From Burkholderia pseudomultivorans (GTDB lineage: Bacteria > Pseudomonadota > Gammaproteobacteria > Burkholderiales > Burkholderiaceae), in the NCBI RefSeq assembly GCF_001718415.1, contig NZ_CP013378.1, positions 3,596,001-3,660,000 on the forward strand: DNA of 64,000 bases. The letters run 5' to 3'. The translations under genes were made by a program, and so were the position numbers. Below, one piece after another: positions 37,146 through 48,440 of the stretch. A model generated the notes under the pieces. It did no database searches. It saw only the letters and a program-made list of their open reading frames with translations, and had not been told where the DNA came from. How positions within the stretch are numbered: the first letter of the stretch is position 1; each line of letters opens with the position of its first letter.

Positions 37146-37315
37146 CGGGCGACGGACGCGAAACCGCCGCATCGAGGGACGCATACGCGCCGACCGATGC
37201 CCGGTTATCACGCATCGCGATCGCCGAAACCCGGCCGAACAGCCAACTTCGCGCTTGCCTGTCGAAGCCGCTGGTAAACTCGGGCATCCCAAGCAACATA
37301 CCCGATGCCTGACCT

Positions 37316-39970
37316 ATGACCACGTTGTCGCCCGAGGCCTTTGCAGCCCACACGCCCATGATGCAGCAGTACCTTCGCATCAAGGCGGATCATCCCGACA
37401 CCCTCGTCTTCTACCGGATGGGCGATTTCTACGAGCTGTTCTTCGAGGACGCCGAGAAGGCCGCGCGCCTGCTCGACCTGACCCTCACGCAGCGCGGTGC
37501 ATCGGCCGGCAATCCGATCAAGATGGCCGGCGTGCCGCACCATGCGGTCGAGCAATATCTGGCCAAGCTCGTGAAGATGGGCGAATCGGTCGCGATCTGC
37601 GAACAGATCGGCGATCCGGCGACGTCGAAGGGCCCCGTCGAGCGCAAGGTCGTGCGCGTCGTCACGCCCGGCACGCTCACCGATGCCGCGCTGCTGTCCG
37701 ACAAGAACGACGTCTACCTGCTCGCGATGTGCACGGGCCACAACAAGCGCGGCGTCGCGGTCAACATCGGCCTCGCGTGGCTGAACCTCGCAAGCGGCGC
37801 GCTGCGGCTCGCCGAGATCGAACCCGACCAGCTCGGCGCGGCGCTCGAACGCATCCGGCCGGCCGAAATCCTGACCGCGGACGGCGCGACCGACGCGATG
37901 CCGGCCGGTGCGGGCACGGTCAAGCGCGTGCCGGCGTGGCACTTCGACATCGCGTCGGGCACCCAGCGCCTGTGCGACCAGCTCGACGTCGCGGGCCTCG
38001 ACGGTTTCGGCGCGCATTCGCTGACGAGCGCCTGCGGCGCGGCCGGCGCGCTGCTGCTGTACGCGGCCGCCACGCAGGGACAGCAGTTGCGTCACGTGCG
38101 CAGCCTGAAGGTCGAGAACGAGACCGAGTACATCGGCCTCGATCCGGCGACGCGCCGCAACCTCGAGCTGACCGAGACGCTGCGCGGCACCGAATCGCCG
38201 ACGCTCTACTCGCTGCTCGACACCTGCTGCACGACGATGGGCAGCCGCCTGCTGCGCCACTGGCTGCATCATCCGCCGCGCGCGTCGGTTGCCGCGCAGT
38301 CGCGCCAGCAGGCAATCGGCGCGCTGCTCGACGCACCGGCGAACGCGAGCCTCGACGCGCTGCGCAGCGCGCTGCGCCAGATCGCCGACGTCGAGCGCAT
38401 CACCGGGCGGCTTGCGCTGCTGTCCGCGCGGCCGCGCGACCTGTCGAGCCTGCGCGACACGTTCGCGGCGCTGCCGGCGCTGCGCGAGCGCATCAGCCCG
38501 ATCGTCGCGAATGCGGATGCGCTCGCCCGCATCGACGCGGCACTCGAGCCGCCCGCCGAATGCCTGGACCTGCTGACGAGCGCGATCGCGCCCGAGCCGG
38601 CCGCGATGGTGCGCGACGGCGGCGTGATCGCGCGCGGCTACGACGCCGAGCTCGACGAACTGCGCGACATCTCCGAGAACTGCGGGCAGTTCCTGATCGA
38701 TCTCGAGGCGCGCGAGCGCGCCCGCACCGGTATCGCGAACCTGCGCGTCGAGTACAACAAGGTGCACGGCTTCTATATCGAGGTCACGCGCGGCCAGACC
38801 GACAAGGTGCCCGACGACTATCGCCGCCGCCAGACGCTGAAGAACGCCGAACGCTACATCACGCCCGAGCTCAAGACCTTCGAGGACAAGGCGCTGTCCG
38901 CGCAGGAACGCGCGCTGTCGCGCGAGCGCGCGCTGTACGACGGCGTGCTGCAGGCGCTGCTGCCGTTCATCCCGGAATGCCAGCGCGTCGCGTCGGCGCT
39001 CGCGGAGCTCGACCTGCTCGCCGCGTTTGCCGAACGCGCCCGCGCGCTCGACTGGGTCGCGCCCACCTTCACCGACGAAATCGGCATCGAGATCGAACAG
39101 GGCCGCCATCCGGTGGTCGAGGCGCAGGTCGAGCAGTTCATCGCGAACGACTGCCGGTTCGGCGCCGAACGCAAGCTGCTGCTGATCACCGGCCCGAACA
39201 TGGGCGGTAAGTCGACGTTCATGCGGCAGACCGCGCTGATCGCGCTGATGGCCTATGTCGGCAGCTACGTGCCGGCGAAGTCGGCCTGCTTCGGGCCGAT
39301 CGACCGGATCTTCACGCGCATCGGCGCAGCCGACGACCTCGCGGGCGGCCGCTCGACCTTCATGGTCGAGATGACCGAAGCGGCGGCGATCCTCAACGAC
39401 GCGACGCCGCAAAGCCTCGTGCTGATGGACGAGATCGGCCGCGGCACGTCGACGTTCGACGGCCTCGCGCTCGCCTGGGCGATCGCCCGCCATCTGCTCG
39501 CCCACAACGGCTGCTATACGCTGTTCGCGACGCACTACTTCGAGCTCACGCAACTGCCGGCCGAATTCCCGCAGGCCGCCAACGTGCACCTGTCGGCCGT
39601 CGAGCACGGCCACGGCATCGTGTTTCTGCACGCCGTCAACGAAGGCCCGGCGAACCAGAGCTACGGCCTGCAGGTCGCGCAGCTCGCCGGCGTGCCGGCG
39701 CCCGTGATCCGCGCGGCGCGCAAGCACCTCGCGTATCTCGAACAGCAGTCGGCCACGCAGCATACGCCGCAGCTCGACCTGTTCAGCGCGCAGCCGGCGG
39801 CCGGGGACTTCGAATGCGCGGACGCGCCGACCGTGCCCGACACGCCTCACCCGGCGCTCGAAAAGCTGCGCGAAGTCGATCCCGACGACCTCAAGCCGCG
39901 CGAAGCGCTCGACCTGCTGTACGAGCTGCGCACGCTCGTCCGGTCGCACGATGCCGACGGGCACGCGTAA
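37316..39970 (+). CDS. mutS: DNA mismatch repair ATPase MutS
   Basis: Recognises mismatches and small loops and recruits MutL. The 884-residue protein has all MutS domains: the mismatch-binding domain with the Phe-Tyr-Glu wedge (GDFYELF, Phe38-Tyr39-Glu40), the connector, core/lever and clamp domains, and the ATPase with Walker [10 protein letters not shown] from residue 626, Walker [17 protein letters not shown], and ATHYFELT. The C-terminal dimer/tetramer segment ends with [17 protein letters not shown] 37316 suits the family. A small exported protein gene starts 8 bp after the stop, suggesting co-transcription. Confidence 0.98.
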   Translation: MTTLSPEAFAAHTPMMQQYLRIKADHPDTLVFYRMGDFYELFFEDAEKAARLLDLTLTQRGASAGNPIKMAGVPHHAVEQYLAKLVKMGESVAICEQIGDPATSKGPVERKVVRVVTPGTLTDAALLSDKNDVYLLAMCTGHNKRGVAVNIGLAWLNLASGALRLAEIEPDQLGAALERIRPAEILTADGATDAMPAGAGTVKRVPAWHFDIASGTQRLCDQLDVAGLDGFGAHSLTSACGAAGALLLYAAATQGQQLRHVRSLKVENETEYIGLDPATRRNLELTETLRGTESPTLYSLLDTCCTTMGSRLLRHWLHHPPRASVAAQSRQQAIGALLDAPANASLDALRSALRQIADVERITGRLALLSARPRDLSSLRDTFAALPALRERISPIVANADALARIDAALEPPAECLDLLTSAIAPEPAAMVRDGGVIARGYDAELDELRDISENCGQFLIDLEARERARTGIANLRVEYNKVHGFYIEVTRGQTDKVPDDYRRRQTLKNAERYITPELKTFEDKALSAQERALSRERALYDGVLQALLPFIPECQRVASALAELDLLAAFAERARALDWVAPTFTDEIGIEIEQGRHPVVEAQVEQFIANDCRFGAERKLLLITGPNMGGKSTFMRQTALIALMAYVGSYVPAKSACFGPIDRIFTRIGAADDLAGGRSTFMVEMTEAAAILNDATPQSLVLMDEIGRGTSTFDGLALAWAIARHLLAHNGCYTLFATHYFELTQLPAEFPQAANVHLSAVEHGHGIVFLHAVNEGPANQSYGLQVAQLAGVPAPVIRAARKHLAYLEQQSATQHTPQLDLFSAQPAAGDFECADAPTVPDTPHPALEKLREVDPDDLKPREALDLLYELRTLVRSHDADGHA

Positions 39971-39977
39971 GCGCCCG

Positions 39978-41222
39978 ATGTCGGGCCTGCCCGCCCGCGC
40001 GGCCGCCGCGTTCGTCGCGGCGGCCCTCGCGCTGTCGCAGGCCGGCGCGCTCGCGGCGCCCGCCGCGCGCGCCGCCGCGCCCTATTCGTTCGCGGTCGTC
40101 TCGGGCGTGATCAGCGTGCCCGCAGACGAGGCGGCCGCGCAGCGCATGCTCGAGGCGATCGCACGCGAGCGCAACCTCGCGTTCATCGTCTATGCGGGCA
40201 ACCTGAAGGGTGCGAAGGAAGCATGCCGCGATTCGGTATACACGCAGCGCGGCGCGATCCTCGATGCCGCGCGCGTGCCGCTCGTGTTCATCCCGGGCCA
40301 TGACGACTGGGTGACCTGCGGCACGCCGGCCGGCGGCGGCTACGATCCGGTCGAACGGCTCGACTTCCTGCGGCAGACCTTGTTCGCCGACTCCGCGCTG
40401 CCCGGCCCCGGCGCGCTGCAGATCACGCGCGAGAGCGAAGTCGCGCGCTTCCGGCCGTATCGCGAAAACGCACGCTGGATGCGCGACGACATCGTCTACG
40501 TCGCGCTCAACGCGCCCGCGCCGAACAATCATTTCCTGACGGCCGGCGGCCGCAACGGCGAATTCGAGGACCGCATCATCGCGAACGGCTTCTGGATCGA
40601 CCATGCGGCCGAATACGCAAAGCGGCGCGATGCTCGCGCGATGGTGGTGGTTTTCGAGGGAGATCCGCAGTTCGATCGCTACGAGCGCGCGGAGCGCTTT
40701 GCGTGGCTGCGCTTCAACCGGCCGCGCGTACGCGACGGCTTTCGCGAACTCAAACGCACGCTGGTGAAGGCCGCGACGACGTTCCGCGGCCCGATACTCG
40801 TGATGCATGCGAGCAGCGAACCGCTGGCGAACGGTTTTCTGATCGACCGCCCGCTGCACGCGGATAACGGCGAACTGGTGGGAAATGTGACGCGCGTGGC
40901 GATCGGACCGCGCCAGCCGGCGAATCAGTGGGTGAAAGTGAGCGTGTCGCCGGCGCGGCAGACGCTCTTCAGCGTGAGCCTGCATGACGTGCCCCGGAAC
41001 CTGCCGGTGCCGCCCGCGCTGCCGCAGATGCAGCACGACGACGTCCCGCTGCCGCAGATGCCGGAAATCCCGGCGTTGCCGGCGCTGCCCGACTCGTCGT
41101 CGGTCGCGCCGCCGCTGCAGGGCGACGGCACGATGCCGGGCGGCGCGCCGTGGCCGGCGCCGCCCGCGGCGTCGGGGCCGGCACCCGACCGGCCCGCGAG
41201 CTCAGTGCAGGGTGCGCCCTGA
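39978..41222 (+). CDS. Exported protein of unknown function with Pro-rich tail (phosphoesterase-like)
   Basis: A 414-residue protein that starts with an Ala-rich signal peptide (about 1-35). The mature region shows ordered alpha/beta sequence: FAVVSGVISVP, LAFIVYAGNLKGAKEAC, PLVFIPGHDDWVTCG, DIVYVALNAPAPNNHF, AMVVVFEGDP and GPILVMHASSEPLANGF. The GNLKG, PGHDDW and alternating strands recall calcineurin-like phosphoesterases (GDxxD, GNHD), but several metal ligands are not standard, so activity is uncertain. From about residue 345 the tail is Pro/Leu/Met-rich (LPQMP, IPALPALP repeats) and likely disordered. It follows mutS by 8 bp. Its last 21 bp overlap the convergent slyD gene. It is found beside mutS in related genomes, as far as I recall. 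Confidence 0.72.
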   Translation: MSGLPARAAAAFVAAALALSQAGALAAPAARAAAPYSFAVVSGVISVPADEAAAQRMLEAIARERNLAFIVYAGNLKGAKEACRDSVYTQRGAILDAARVPLVFIPGHDDWVTCGTPAGGGYDPVERLDFLRQTLFADSALPGPGALQITRESEVARFRPYRENARWMRDDIVYVALNAPAPNNHFLTAGGRNGEFEDRIIANGFWIDHAAEYAKRRDARAMVVVFEGDPQFDRYERAERFAWLRFNRPRVRDGFRELKRTLVKAATTFRGPILVMHASSEPLANGFLIDRPLHADNGELVGNVTRVAIGPRQPANQWVKVSVSPARQTLFSVSLHDVPRNLPVPPALPQMQHDDVPLPQMPEIPALPALPDSSSVAPPLQGDGTMPGGAPWPAPPAASGPAPDRPASSVQGAP

Positions 41223-41756
41223 CGGCGACTCGCCGTTCGCGCCGTCTTCCTCGTCGTCATCCTCGTCGACGATCTCCAGCCCTTCCGCGCCATGCGCGTG
41301 CTCGTGCTCGATCTCGTCTTCGGTCGCTTCGCGCACGTCCTGCACGGTCAGCGCGAAACGCAGCGCCATGCCCGCGAGCGGGTGGTTGCCGTCGAGCACG
41401 ACCTTGTCTTCGGCGATGTCGGTGACCGTGTAGATCAGCGAGTCGACTTCCTCGTCGCCATCCTCCGGCGTGCCTTCGAACTGCATGCCCACTTCGATCG
41501 GCTCGGGAAAACGATCGCGCGGCTCGATCTTCACGAGTTCGGGATCGTAGTCGCCGAACGCGTCCTGCGGCTCGAGCTGAATCTGCGTCTGGTAGCCGGG
41601 CTCCTGGCCATCGAGCTGTTCCTCGATCTTGGGGAACGTGCCATCATAGCCGCCGTGCAGATAGACCATCGGCTCGTCGCTTTCCTCGATCAGGTTGCCT
41701 TGCGCATCCGACAGCTTGTAGGCGATCGAGACGACCGTGTTTTTTGCGATTTTCAT
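41202..41756 (-). CDS. slyD: FKBP-type peptidyl-prolyl isomerase SlyD-like
   Basis: Prolyl isomerase and chaperone, 184 residues. The FKBP strands flank an inserted flap (about 65-130) as in SlyD: VVSIAYKLSDAQGNLIE, YLHGGYDGTFPKIEEQLDG, then VEVGMQFEG-like and HPLAGMALRFALTVQ. The C-terminal tail is acidic with a few His (HEHAHGAEG, then EDDDEED) rather than the long metal-binding Cys/His tail of E. coli. I chose ATG 41756 with GGGAGA 6 nt upstream. It is divergent from the JmjC gene with 32 bp between starts, and overlaps the gene on the other strand by 21 bp at its 3' end. Confidence 0.9.
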   Translation of the reverse strand: MKIAKNTVVSIAYKLSDAQGNLIEESDEPMVYLHGGYDGTFPKIEEQLDGQEPGYQTQIQLEPQDAFGDYDPELVKIEPRDRFPEPIEVGMQFEGTPEDGDEEVDSLIYTVTDIAEDKVVLDGNHPLAGMALRFALTVQDVREATEDEIEHEHAHGAEGLEIVDEDDDEEDGANGESPSGRTLH

Positions 41757-41788
41757 CCAATTCTCCCAAATACAAGTCTCATTATACG

Positions 41789-43009
41789 ATGCGCAACCGG
41801 TCTCAAGCCGAACCGCGGGACGCCGCTGCCGCCCCGTTCGGCGCGCTGCCTCCCGATCTTCCCACACCGCTGCTCGGCGGCCTCACGCCGGCGCAATTCA
41901 TGCGCCGCTACTGGCAGAAAAAACCGCTGCTGATCCGCCAGGCGATGCCCGGCGTGAAGCCGCCCGTCACGCGCGACGCGCTGTTCGAGCTGGCAGCCGA
42001 CTATGACGCCGAATCGCGACTGATCACCCATTTTCGTAACAAGTGGCAACTGGCGCACGGCCCGTTCGAGCCGGGCGCACTGCCCCCCGTCACGCGCCAG
42101 GCCTGGACGCTGCTCGTGCAGGGGCTCGACCTGCACGTCGACGCAGCGCGCGCGCTGCTCGACCGCTTCCGCTTCATCCCCGATGCGCGCCTCGACGACC
42201 TGATGATCTCGTACGCGACCGACGGCGGTGGCGTCGGTCCGCACTTCGATTCGTATGATGTATTCCTGCTGCAGGTCGAAGGGCGCCGCCGCTGGCGCAT
42301 CGGCGCGCAACAGGACCTGTCGCTGCAGCCGGACGTGCCGCTGAAGATCCTCGAGCATTTCGAGCCGAGCGAAGAGTGGCTGCTGGAGCCCGGCGACATG
42401 CTGTACCTGCCGCCGCACATCGCGCACGACGGCGTGGCCGAAGGCGAATGCATGACGTGCTCGATCGGCTTTCGCGCGCCGTCCGCGGGCGAGCTGGGCG
42501 CGCAGTTCCTCTACTACCTCGCGGAGCGCGGCGGCCTGCGCGACAGCCTCGGCGACGACCTCTACCGCGACCCGAAACAGCCGGCGGTCGACACGCCGGC
42601 GCAGCTGCCGCCGGCCATGGTCGAGCGCGTGGCCGAGATCGTCGATGCGATCCGCTGGCGCAAGCGCGACATCGCCGAATTCCTCGGCTGCTATCTGAGC
42701 GAACCGAAGCCGAACGTCGTGTTCGAGCCGCCCGCGCGGCCGCTGAACGAAGCCGCATTTGTCGCGCAAGCGTCGCGCCGCGGCGTGCGTCTCGACAGAC
42801 GCGCCGCATTGTTGTATAACGCGCGCTCGTACTTCATCAATGGCGAGGAAGGGCCGCTCGAGCAAGCCGACGAATGGCTTCCCGAATTGGCAAATCAGCG
42901 CCAGATGGAGGCGAAACGGTTTGTAACACTCTGCCGGGTTCCCTCAATGACAGCCTTGCTGCACGAATGGTATCGTGCGGGCTGGATACGGGTCGGAAGC
43001 CGGAATTAG
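41789..43009 (+). CDS. JmjC/cupin-4 ribosomal oxygenase (RoxA/YcfD-like)
   Basis: Fe(II)/2-oxoglutarate-dependent hydroxylase, 406 residues. In E. coli, YcfD hydroxylates an Arg of ribosomal protein L16. The metal triad is visible as His152 and Asp154 in PHFDSYD and the distal His213 in HIAHDG. Family blocks FMRRYWQKKPLLIRQA, VFLLQVEGRRRWRIG and EPGDMLYLPPH support the call. The C-terminal dimerisation and winged-helix parts are present. I chose ATG 41789; an in-frame ATG 45 nt upstream overlaps slyD. The protein is about 30 residues longer than E. coli YcfD, mainly N-terminally. Confidence 0.9.
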   Translation: MRNRSQAEPRDAAAAPFGALPPDLPTPLLGGLTPAQFMRRYWQKKPLLIRQAMPGVKPPVTRDALFELAADYDAESRLITHFRNKWQLAHGPFEPGALPPVTRQAWTLLVQGLDLHVDAARALLDRFRFIPDARLDDLMISYATDGGGVGPHFDSYDVFLLQVEGRRRWRIGAQQDLSLQPDVPLKILEHFEPSEEWLLEPGDMLYLPPHIAHDGVAEGECMTCSIGFRAPSAGELGAQFLYYLAERGGLRDSLGDDLYRDPKQPAVDTPAQLPPAMVERVAEIVDAIRWRKRDIAEFLGCYLSEPKPNVVFEPPARPLNEAAFVAQASRRGVRLDRRAALLYNARSYFINGEEGPLEQADEWLPELANQRQMEAKRFVTLCRVPSMTALLHEWYRAGWIRVGSRN

Positions 43010-43079
43010 GGTGAGCCGACCTGTACGCTCATGCAAATCAATTTTGTATGGGAAAGACAACGTATTGACCCCGCATTTG

Positions 43080-43108
43080 TCGACGGTCGATAGGAAAGTG
43101 CATATAAT
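43080..43108 (+). promoter_or_regulatory. Promoter of the Ala/Ser-repeat lipoprotein gene
   Basis: A perfect -10 TATAAT (43103-43108) with a four-of-six -35 TCGACG (43080-43085) at 17 bp. It predicts a leader of about 125 nt before the ATG at 43240. Confidence 0.65.
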
Positions 43109-43239
43109 TTCCGCCCAAGCCGTAGGGAAGATTCACGCTCTAGAAGTGCGTCTCCACCAGCGGCCCAGGTCGGTGTTGGAGCACATTACCGGTATTGTTT
43201 CGCGCTGTTGCTTACCTTTAACCATAAAAGGACGTGATC

Positions 43240-43503
43240 ATGAAGAAATCCCTCCTCGTAGCTTCCCTGTTGGCTGCTGTTGCTCTGGCTGCTTGCAACA
43301 AGAGCGCAGACCAAAGCGCATCGTCGGCTGCTAGCGACGCATCGGCTGCCGCTTCGTCGGCTGCTTCGGCAGTTGCTGGTGCTGCGAGCGACGCGTCGGC
43401 TGCTGCTTCGTCGGCATCCGCTGCTGCGAGCGATGCAGCTGCTGCTGTGGCGTCGGCTGCTTCGGCTGCGACGGCTGCTCCGGCTTCGGGCGCAAGCCAG
43501 TAA
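43240..43503 (+). CDS. Small Ala/Ser-repeat lipoprotein
   Basis: An 87-residue lipoprotein. Residues 1-18 are the signal and the lipobox LAAC places the acylated Cys at 19. After NKSADQS the rest is almost only Ala, Ser, Asp and Val, built from repeats: SDASAAASSA occurs at 32-41 and again at 50-59, a period of 18 residues (54 bp). Such sequence should form a long helix, as murein lipoprotein does, but there is no terminal Lys for attachment to peptidoglycan. A strong ribosome site AAAGGA, a consensus -10 and a perfect terminator suggest high expression. Codons are less GC3-rich than the neighbours (GCT frequent). Function unknown; envelope spacer or Lpp-like role is a guess. Confidence 0.85.
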   Translation: MKKSLLVASLLAAVALAACNKSADQSASSAASDASAAASSAASAVAGAASDASAAASSASAAASDAAAAVASAASAATAAPASGASQ

Positions 43504-43520
43504 GCCTCAGCATCAGCTGA

Positions 43521-43550
43521 AAAAAAACCGGCCCATGGGCCGGTTTTTTT
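43521..43550. terminator. Perfect palindromic bidirectional terminator
   Basis: Seven A, CCGGCCCATGGGCCGG, seven T: a 30-bp perfect palindrome. It ends the lipoprotein transcript and the opposing transcript of the MBL hydrolase. Confidence 0.92.
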
Positions 43551-43633
43551 ACGTCTGCCGTCTGGCGGTGCCGGGCAGCGCGTCCGCGCCGGCCCGACCG
43601 CCGCCATCGCGGCCCTGCCCCACCCCGGCCCGC

Positions 43634-44410
43634 TCAGTCGAGCATCAGCCAGTCGAAGCCCGTGTCCTGCGTGGCGACGATCACGTCCTCCCCGTCCGTC
43701 CCCAGCACGCCGGCAAACGCCTGGCGCGCCAGATCCGGCAGGTTGTTCTGCTGGCTCAGGTGCGCGGCTACCAGATGCCGCAGCCGGCTGCGTTCGAGCG
43801 AGGCGAGGATGCCGGCCGCCGCGTCGTTGCTCAGGTGGCCGTGACTGCCGCCGATACGCGCCTTCAGCGACTGCGGATAGCGGCTCCCGGCGAGCATCGC
43901 GGTGTCGTGGTTCGATTCGAGCACCAGCGCGTCGCAGCCGCTCAGCACGGTCGTGATGTGCGGCGTGGCCATCCCGACGTCGGTCAGCACGCCGAGGCGG
44001 CGGCAACCGTCCATAAAGACGAACTGGAGCGGCTCCCGCGCGTCGTGCGGGACCGTATAGGGCATCACGGCCAGATCGCCGATCGCGGCCGTCTCGTCGC
44101 CCCACAGCACGTGGAGATCGACCTCGGCGTCGTCCGCGCCCACCGCGCGCGCAGTGCCCCAGCTCATGTAGAGCGGCAGCGACGCGCGACGCGCGAGCGT
44201 CAGCGCACTGCCGACGTGGTCGCTGTGTTCATGCGTGATCAGGATCGCATCGAGATCGCCGATGCAGAGATTCAGGCGGCCGAGCCGGCGCTCGACCTCC
44301 TTTGCGGAAAAGCCGCAATCGAGCAGCACGCGCGTGGTGGTCGTGCCGCTCGTGGCCTCGACGACCAGCGCGTTGCCCTCGCTGCCGCTTCCGAGGCTGG
44401 CGAATCGCAC
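43634..44410 (-). CDS. MBL-fold metallohydrolase (YycJ/WalJ-like)
   Basis: A 258-residue metallo-beta-lactamase-fold protein. The metal site HxHxDH is His60-Glu-His62-Ser-Asp64-His65, with further ligands in LESNHD and AHLSQQN. The start MRFASLGSGSEGN and the GGSHGHLSN motif place it near the YycJ/YhfI group, some of which are 5'-3' exonucleases. It follows bamC by 4 bp and is the last gene of the dapA-bamC unit. The exact substrate cannot be read. Confidence 0.87.
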   Translation of the reverse strand: MRFASLGSGSEGNALVVEATSGTTTTRVLLDCGFSAKEVERRLGRLNLCIGDLDAILITHEHSDHVGSALTLARRASLPLYMSWGTARAVGADDAEVDLHVLWGDETAAIGDLAVMPYTVPHDAREPLQFVFMDGCRRLGVLTDVGMATPHITTVLSGCDALVLESNHDTAMLAGSRYPQSLKARIGGSHGHLSNDAAAGILASLERSRLRHLVAAHLSQQNNLPDLARQAFAGVLGTDGEDVIVATQDTGFDWLMLD

Positions 44411-44414
44411 GCGC

Positions 44415-45560
44415 TCAGTTCAGCTGCGCGTGGAGCAGCGAAATGATCCGCTGCGCATCCGACGAGTTGTCGACCTGGCCGTTCGCGTCGACCACCGCGA
44501 CCTGCGTGCCGCCATTGCTCTGCGCACGCACGTTGACCAGGAACTCCTTGCCGGGCTTGGCGGCCGACGGGCCGCCGTAGAACAGCTTGCCGAACAGGCC
44601 GTCGCGCTTGAGCTCTTCCATCGAGTTCGCATAGCGCACCGTGTACACGCCCTTCTCGCGGTCGCGATTGTCGACCGTGAAGTTGGTGCGATCGAGTGCG
44701 AGGCCGACGCGCAGCCATGCGCGGTCGAACGACTCGGACAGCTGCAGCGTCGCCGCGCCGCTGCTCGTGTCGGTCACCTGCGCCGGTGCGGTCGACGAGC
44801 GCGCATTGGTCAGCAGCTGCTTCGCCTGCGCCTCGGTCAGGCCGAATTTCTGCATCAGCTTGGTCAGGAACACCGCCTCGAGCACCGGGTTGCGCGGACG
44901 CTCTTCCCAGCGCGACGACGTGCCGCCCTGCGGGCCGACCATCATTTCCTCCATCGCGCTGTGCGTGATCGAGATGTCGGTGTTGCCGTCCGGCGTGCGG
45001 TTCACGAGCGTGCGGAACCGGTCGCGGGTGCCCGACGAATACGCAAAATCGATGACCTTGCCGATCGTGCGGCGGAACCAGTCGTCGGGGATGTTCGCGC
45101 GGTTCTCGGCCCAGTCGGTGGTCATGATGCCGGTCGACGGCGCGTCGGTCTTCAGCGAGAAGCCGTTTTCCTGCCAGAACTCCTTCAGGATCGGCCACAG
45201 CTGCTCAGGCGTACGGCCGTCGACGACGAGCCAGCGGCGATCGCCGTCGCGCTCGATGTGCATGCCGTACGGATCCTGCGCATTCGGGATGCCGTCCGTC
45301 GCATTGCCGGCCGCCGTCTTCGCCCGCGGCGGCAGCGTGCCGAGCCCGGCGTTGGTCGGCGGCGCGACGAACTGCTGCGTCGTCGGTACCGGCTTCAGAT
45401 CGCTCGGCACGGCGAGCGGGGGCGCCGAGCCCGTGTTCTTGTAGTTGACCCGGTCGGGGGCGAGGTAGTCGTTCAGCGTATCGCAGCCGGCGAGCGCGCC
45501 CAGCGCCAGCGCCATCACCGACATCTGGATGGCGCGAGAGGAAAAGGCGAAACGTTTCAT
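44415..45560 (-). CDS. bamC: Outer-membrane assembly lipoprotein BamC
   Basis: Accessory subunit of the BAM complex that folds outer-membrane beta-barrels. The 381-residue protein has a signal peptide with lipobox LAGC (residues about 22-25) and the unstructured N-terminal segment that binds BamD (NDYLAPDRVNYKN). Two helix-grip domains follow: one with DRRWLVVDGRTPEQLWPILKEFW and one with LQLSESFDRAWLRVGLALDR (partial motifs). I chose ATG 45560; the open frame extends 51 codons upstream without signal features. It sits between dapA and the MBL hydrolase, as in other betaproteobacteria; dapA-bamC linkage is also seen in E. coli. Confidence 0.92.
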   Translation of the reverse strand: MKRFAFSSRAIQMSVMALALGALAGCDTLNDYLAPDRVNYKNTGSAPPLAVPSDLKPVPTTQQFVAPPTNAGLGTLPPRAKTAAGNATDGIPNAQDPYGMHIERDGDRRWLVVDGRTPEQLWPILKEFWQENGFSLKTDAPSTGIMTTDWAENRANIPDDWFRRTIGKVIDFAYSSGTRDRFRTLVNRTPDGNTDISITHSAMEEMMVGPQGGTSSRWEERPRNPVLEAVFLTKLMQKFGLTEAQAKQLLTNARSSTAPAQVTDTSSGAATLQLSESFDRAWLRVGLALDRTNFTVDNRDREKGVYTVRYANSMEELKRDGLFGKLFYGGPSAAKPGKEFLVNVRAQSNGGTQVAVVDANGQVDNSSDAQRIISLLHAQLN

Positions 45561-45669
45561 GAAATCCTTCGTCTTGCTTGAACGCTCGTCAGGAGCGGCG
45601 CCGGACGGAGCCGGCCGGTGCGGGTTGATCAGGGGTCGAGGGCGGCCGCAGGGCGCGGCCGCCGGGACA

Positions 45670-46575
<906 letters not shown>

Positions 46576-46621
46576 GAAACGCGATTGAGTATGTACCGGT
46601 AAACATTGAGATTGTAGCGGA

Positions 46622-47224
46622 TTAGCCGGGCAGTTCGTAACGTGGAATTCCCGCCCCCGCCTTCGGGGTCGCGCCCTCGCGTACTGCACAGAGGCGCTGG
46701 ACGAACGCGGCGCGCGGCGCGGCGACGCATCCGTCCTCGTACGCGACCACCCTGAGATGGCCCCGCACCGCGTCCAGCAGCTCGCCCGCGGCGAGCAGGA
46801 ACGCAGGATTGGACGGCTTGCCGACCGTTTCGTTTCCTTGCGCGAACGTTTCGTAGATCAGCACGCCGCCCGGCGCCACCGCATCGAGCAGATGAGGCCA
46901 GAGCGGGCGATGCAAATAATGCGTAACGATCACCGCCGCGAACTGCGTGCCGGCCGCCAGCGGCCACGGCGCGCCTTCGAGGTCGGCGTCGCGGGCGTCG
47001 ACGCCGGGAATCGCGCGCAACGCGGCCAGCGCCGCCGGGTCGCGATCGAGCGCAAGCACCGGATGGCCCCGCGACGCGAACCAGCGCGCATGGCGGCCGC
47101 CGCCCGCGGCGACGTCGAGCACCGCGCCGCCCGCCGCGACGAGATGCGACCAGCGGGCGACCCAGCGCGACGCTTCGGTCTGCGCAAGATGGCCGCCCGC
47201 GGCGGCGCTGACGGTTCCGTGCAT
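46622..47224 (-). CDS. SAM-dependent methyltransferase, class I
   Basis: A 200-residue protein of the UbiE/tellurite-resistance-like methyltransferase group. Motif I is [16 protein letters not shown] (about residues 31-46), followed by [11 protein letters not shown], a post-I acidic [11 protein letters not shown], and [15 protein letters not shown]. No substrate-specific domain is seen. ATG 47224 lies 5 bp after the trpS stop, so it is co-transcribed with trpS. The C-terminus is short and basic. Confidence 0.85.
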   Translation of the reverse strand: MHGTVSAAAGGHLAQTEASRWVARWSHLVAAGGAVLDVAAGGGRHARWFASRGHPVLALDRDPAALAALRAIPGVDARDADLEGAPWPLAAGTQFAAVIVTHYLHRPLWPHLLDAVAPGGVLIYETFAQGNETVGKPSNPAFLLAAGELLDAVRGHLRVVAYEDGCVAAPRAAFVQRLCAVREGATPKAGAGIPRYELPG

Positions 47225-47229
47225 GGCGA

Positions 47230-48432
<1,203 letters not shown>

Positions 48433-48440
48433 GATTGTCG

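Noticed and set aside
37208..39964. A 918-codon open frame antisense to mutS
   Set aside because: Mirror frame of a high-GC gene; composition is Arg/Val/Asp/Leu-rich without domains, and mutS on the other strand is certain.
43065..43108. TTGACC at 43065 as the -35 for the TATAAT at 43103
   Set aside because: The spacing is 32 bp, far from 17; the TCGACG at 43080 has correct spacing.
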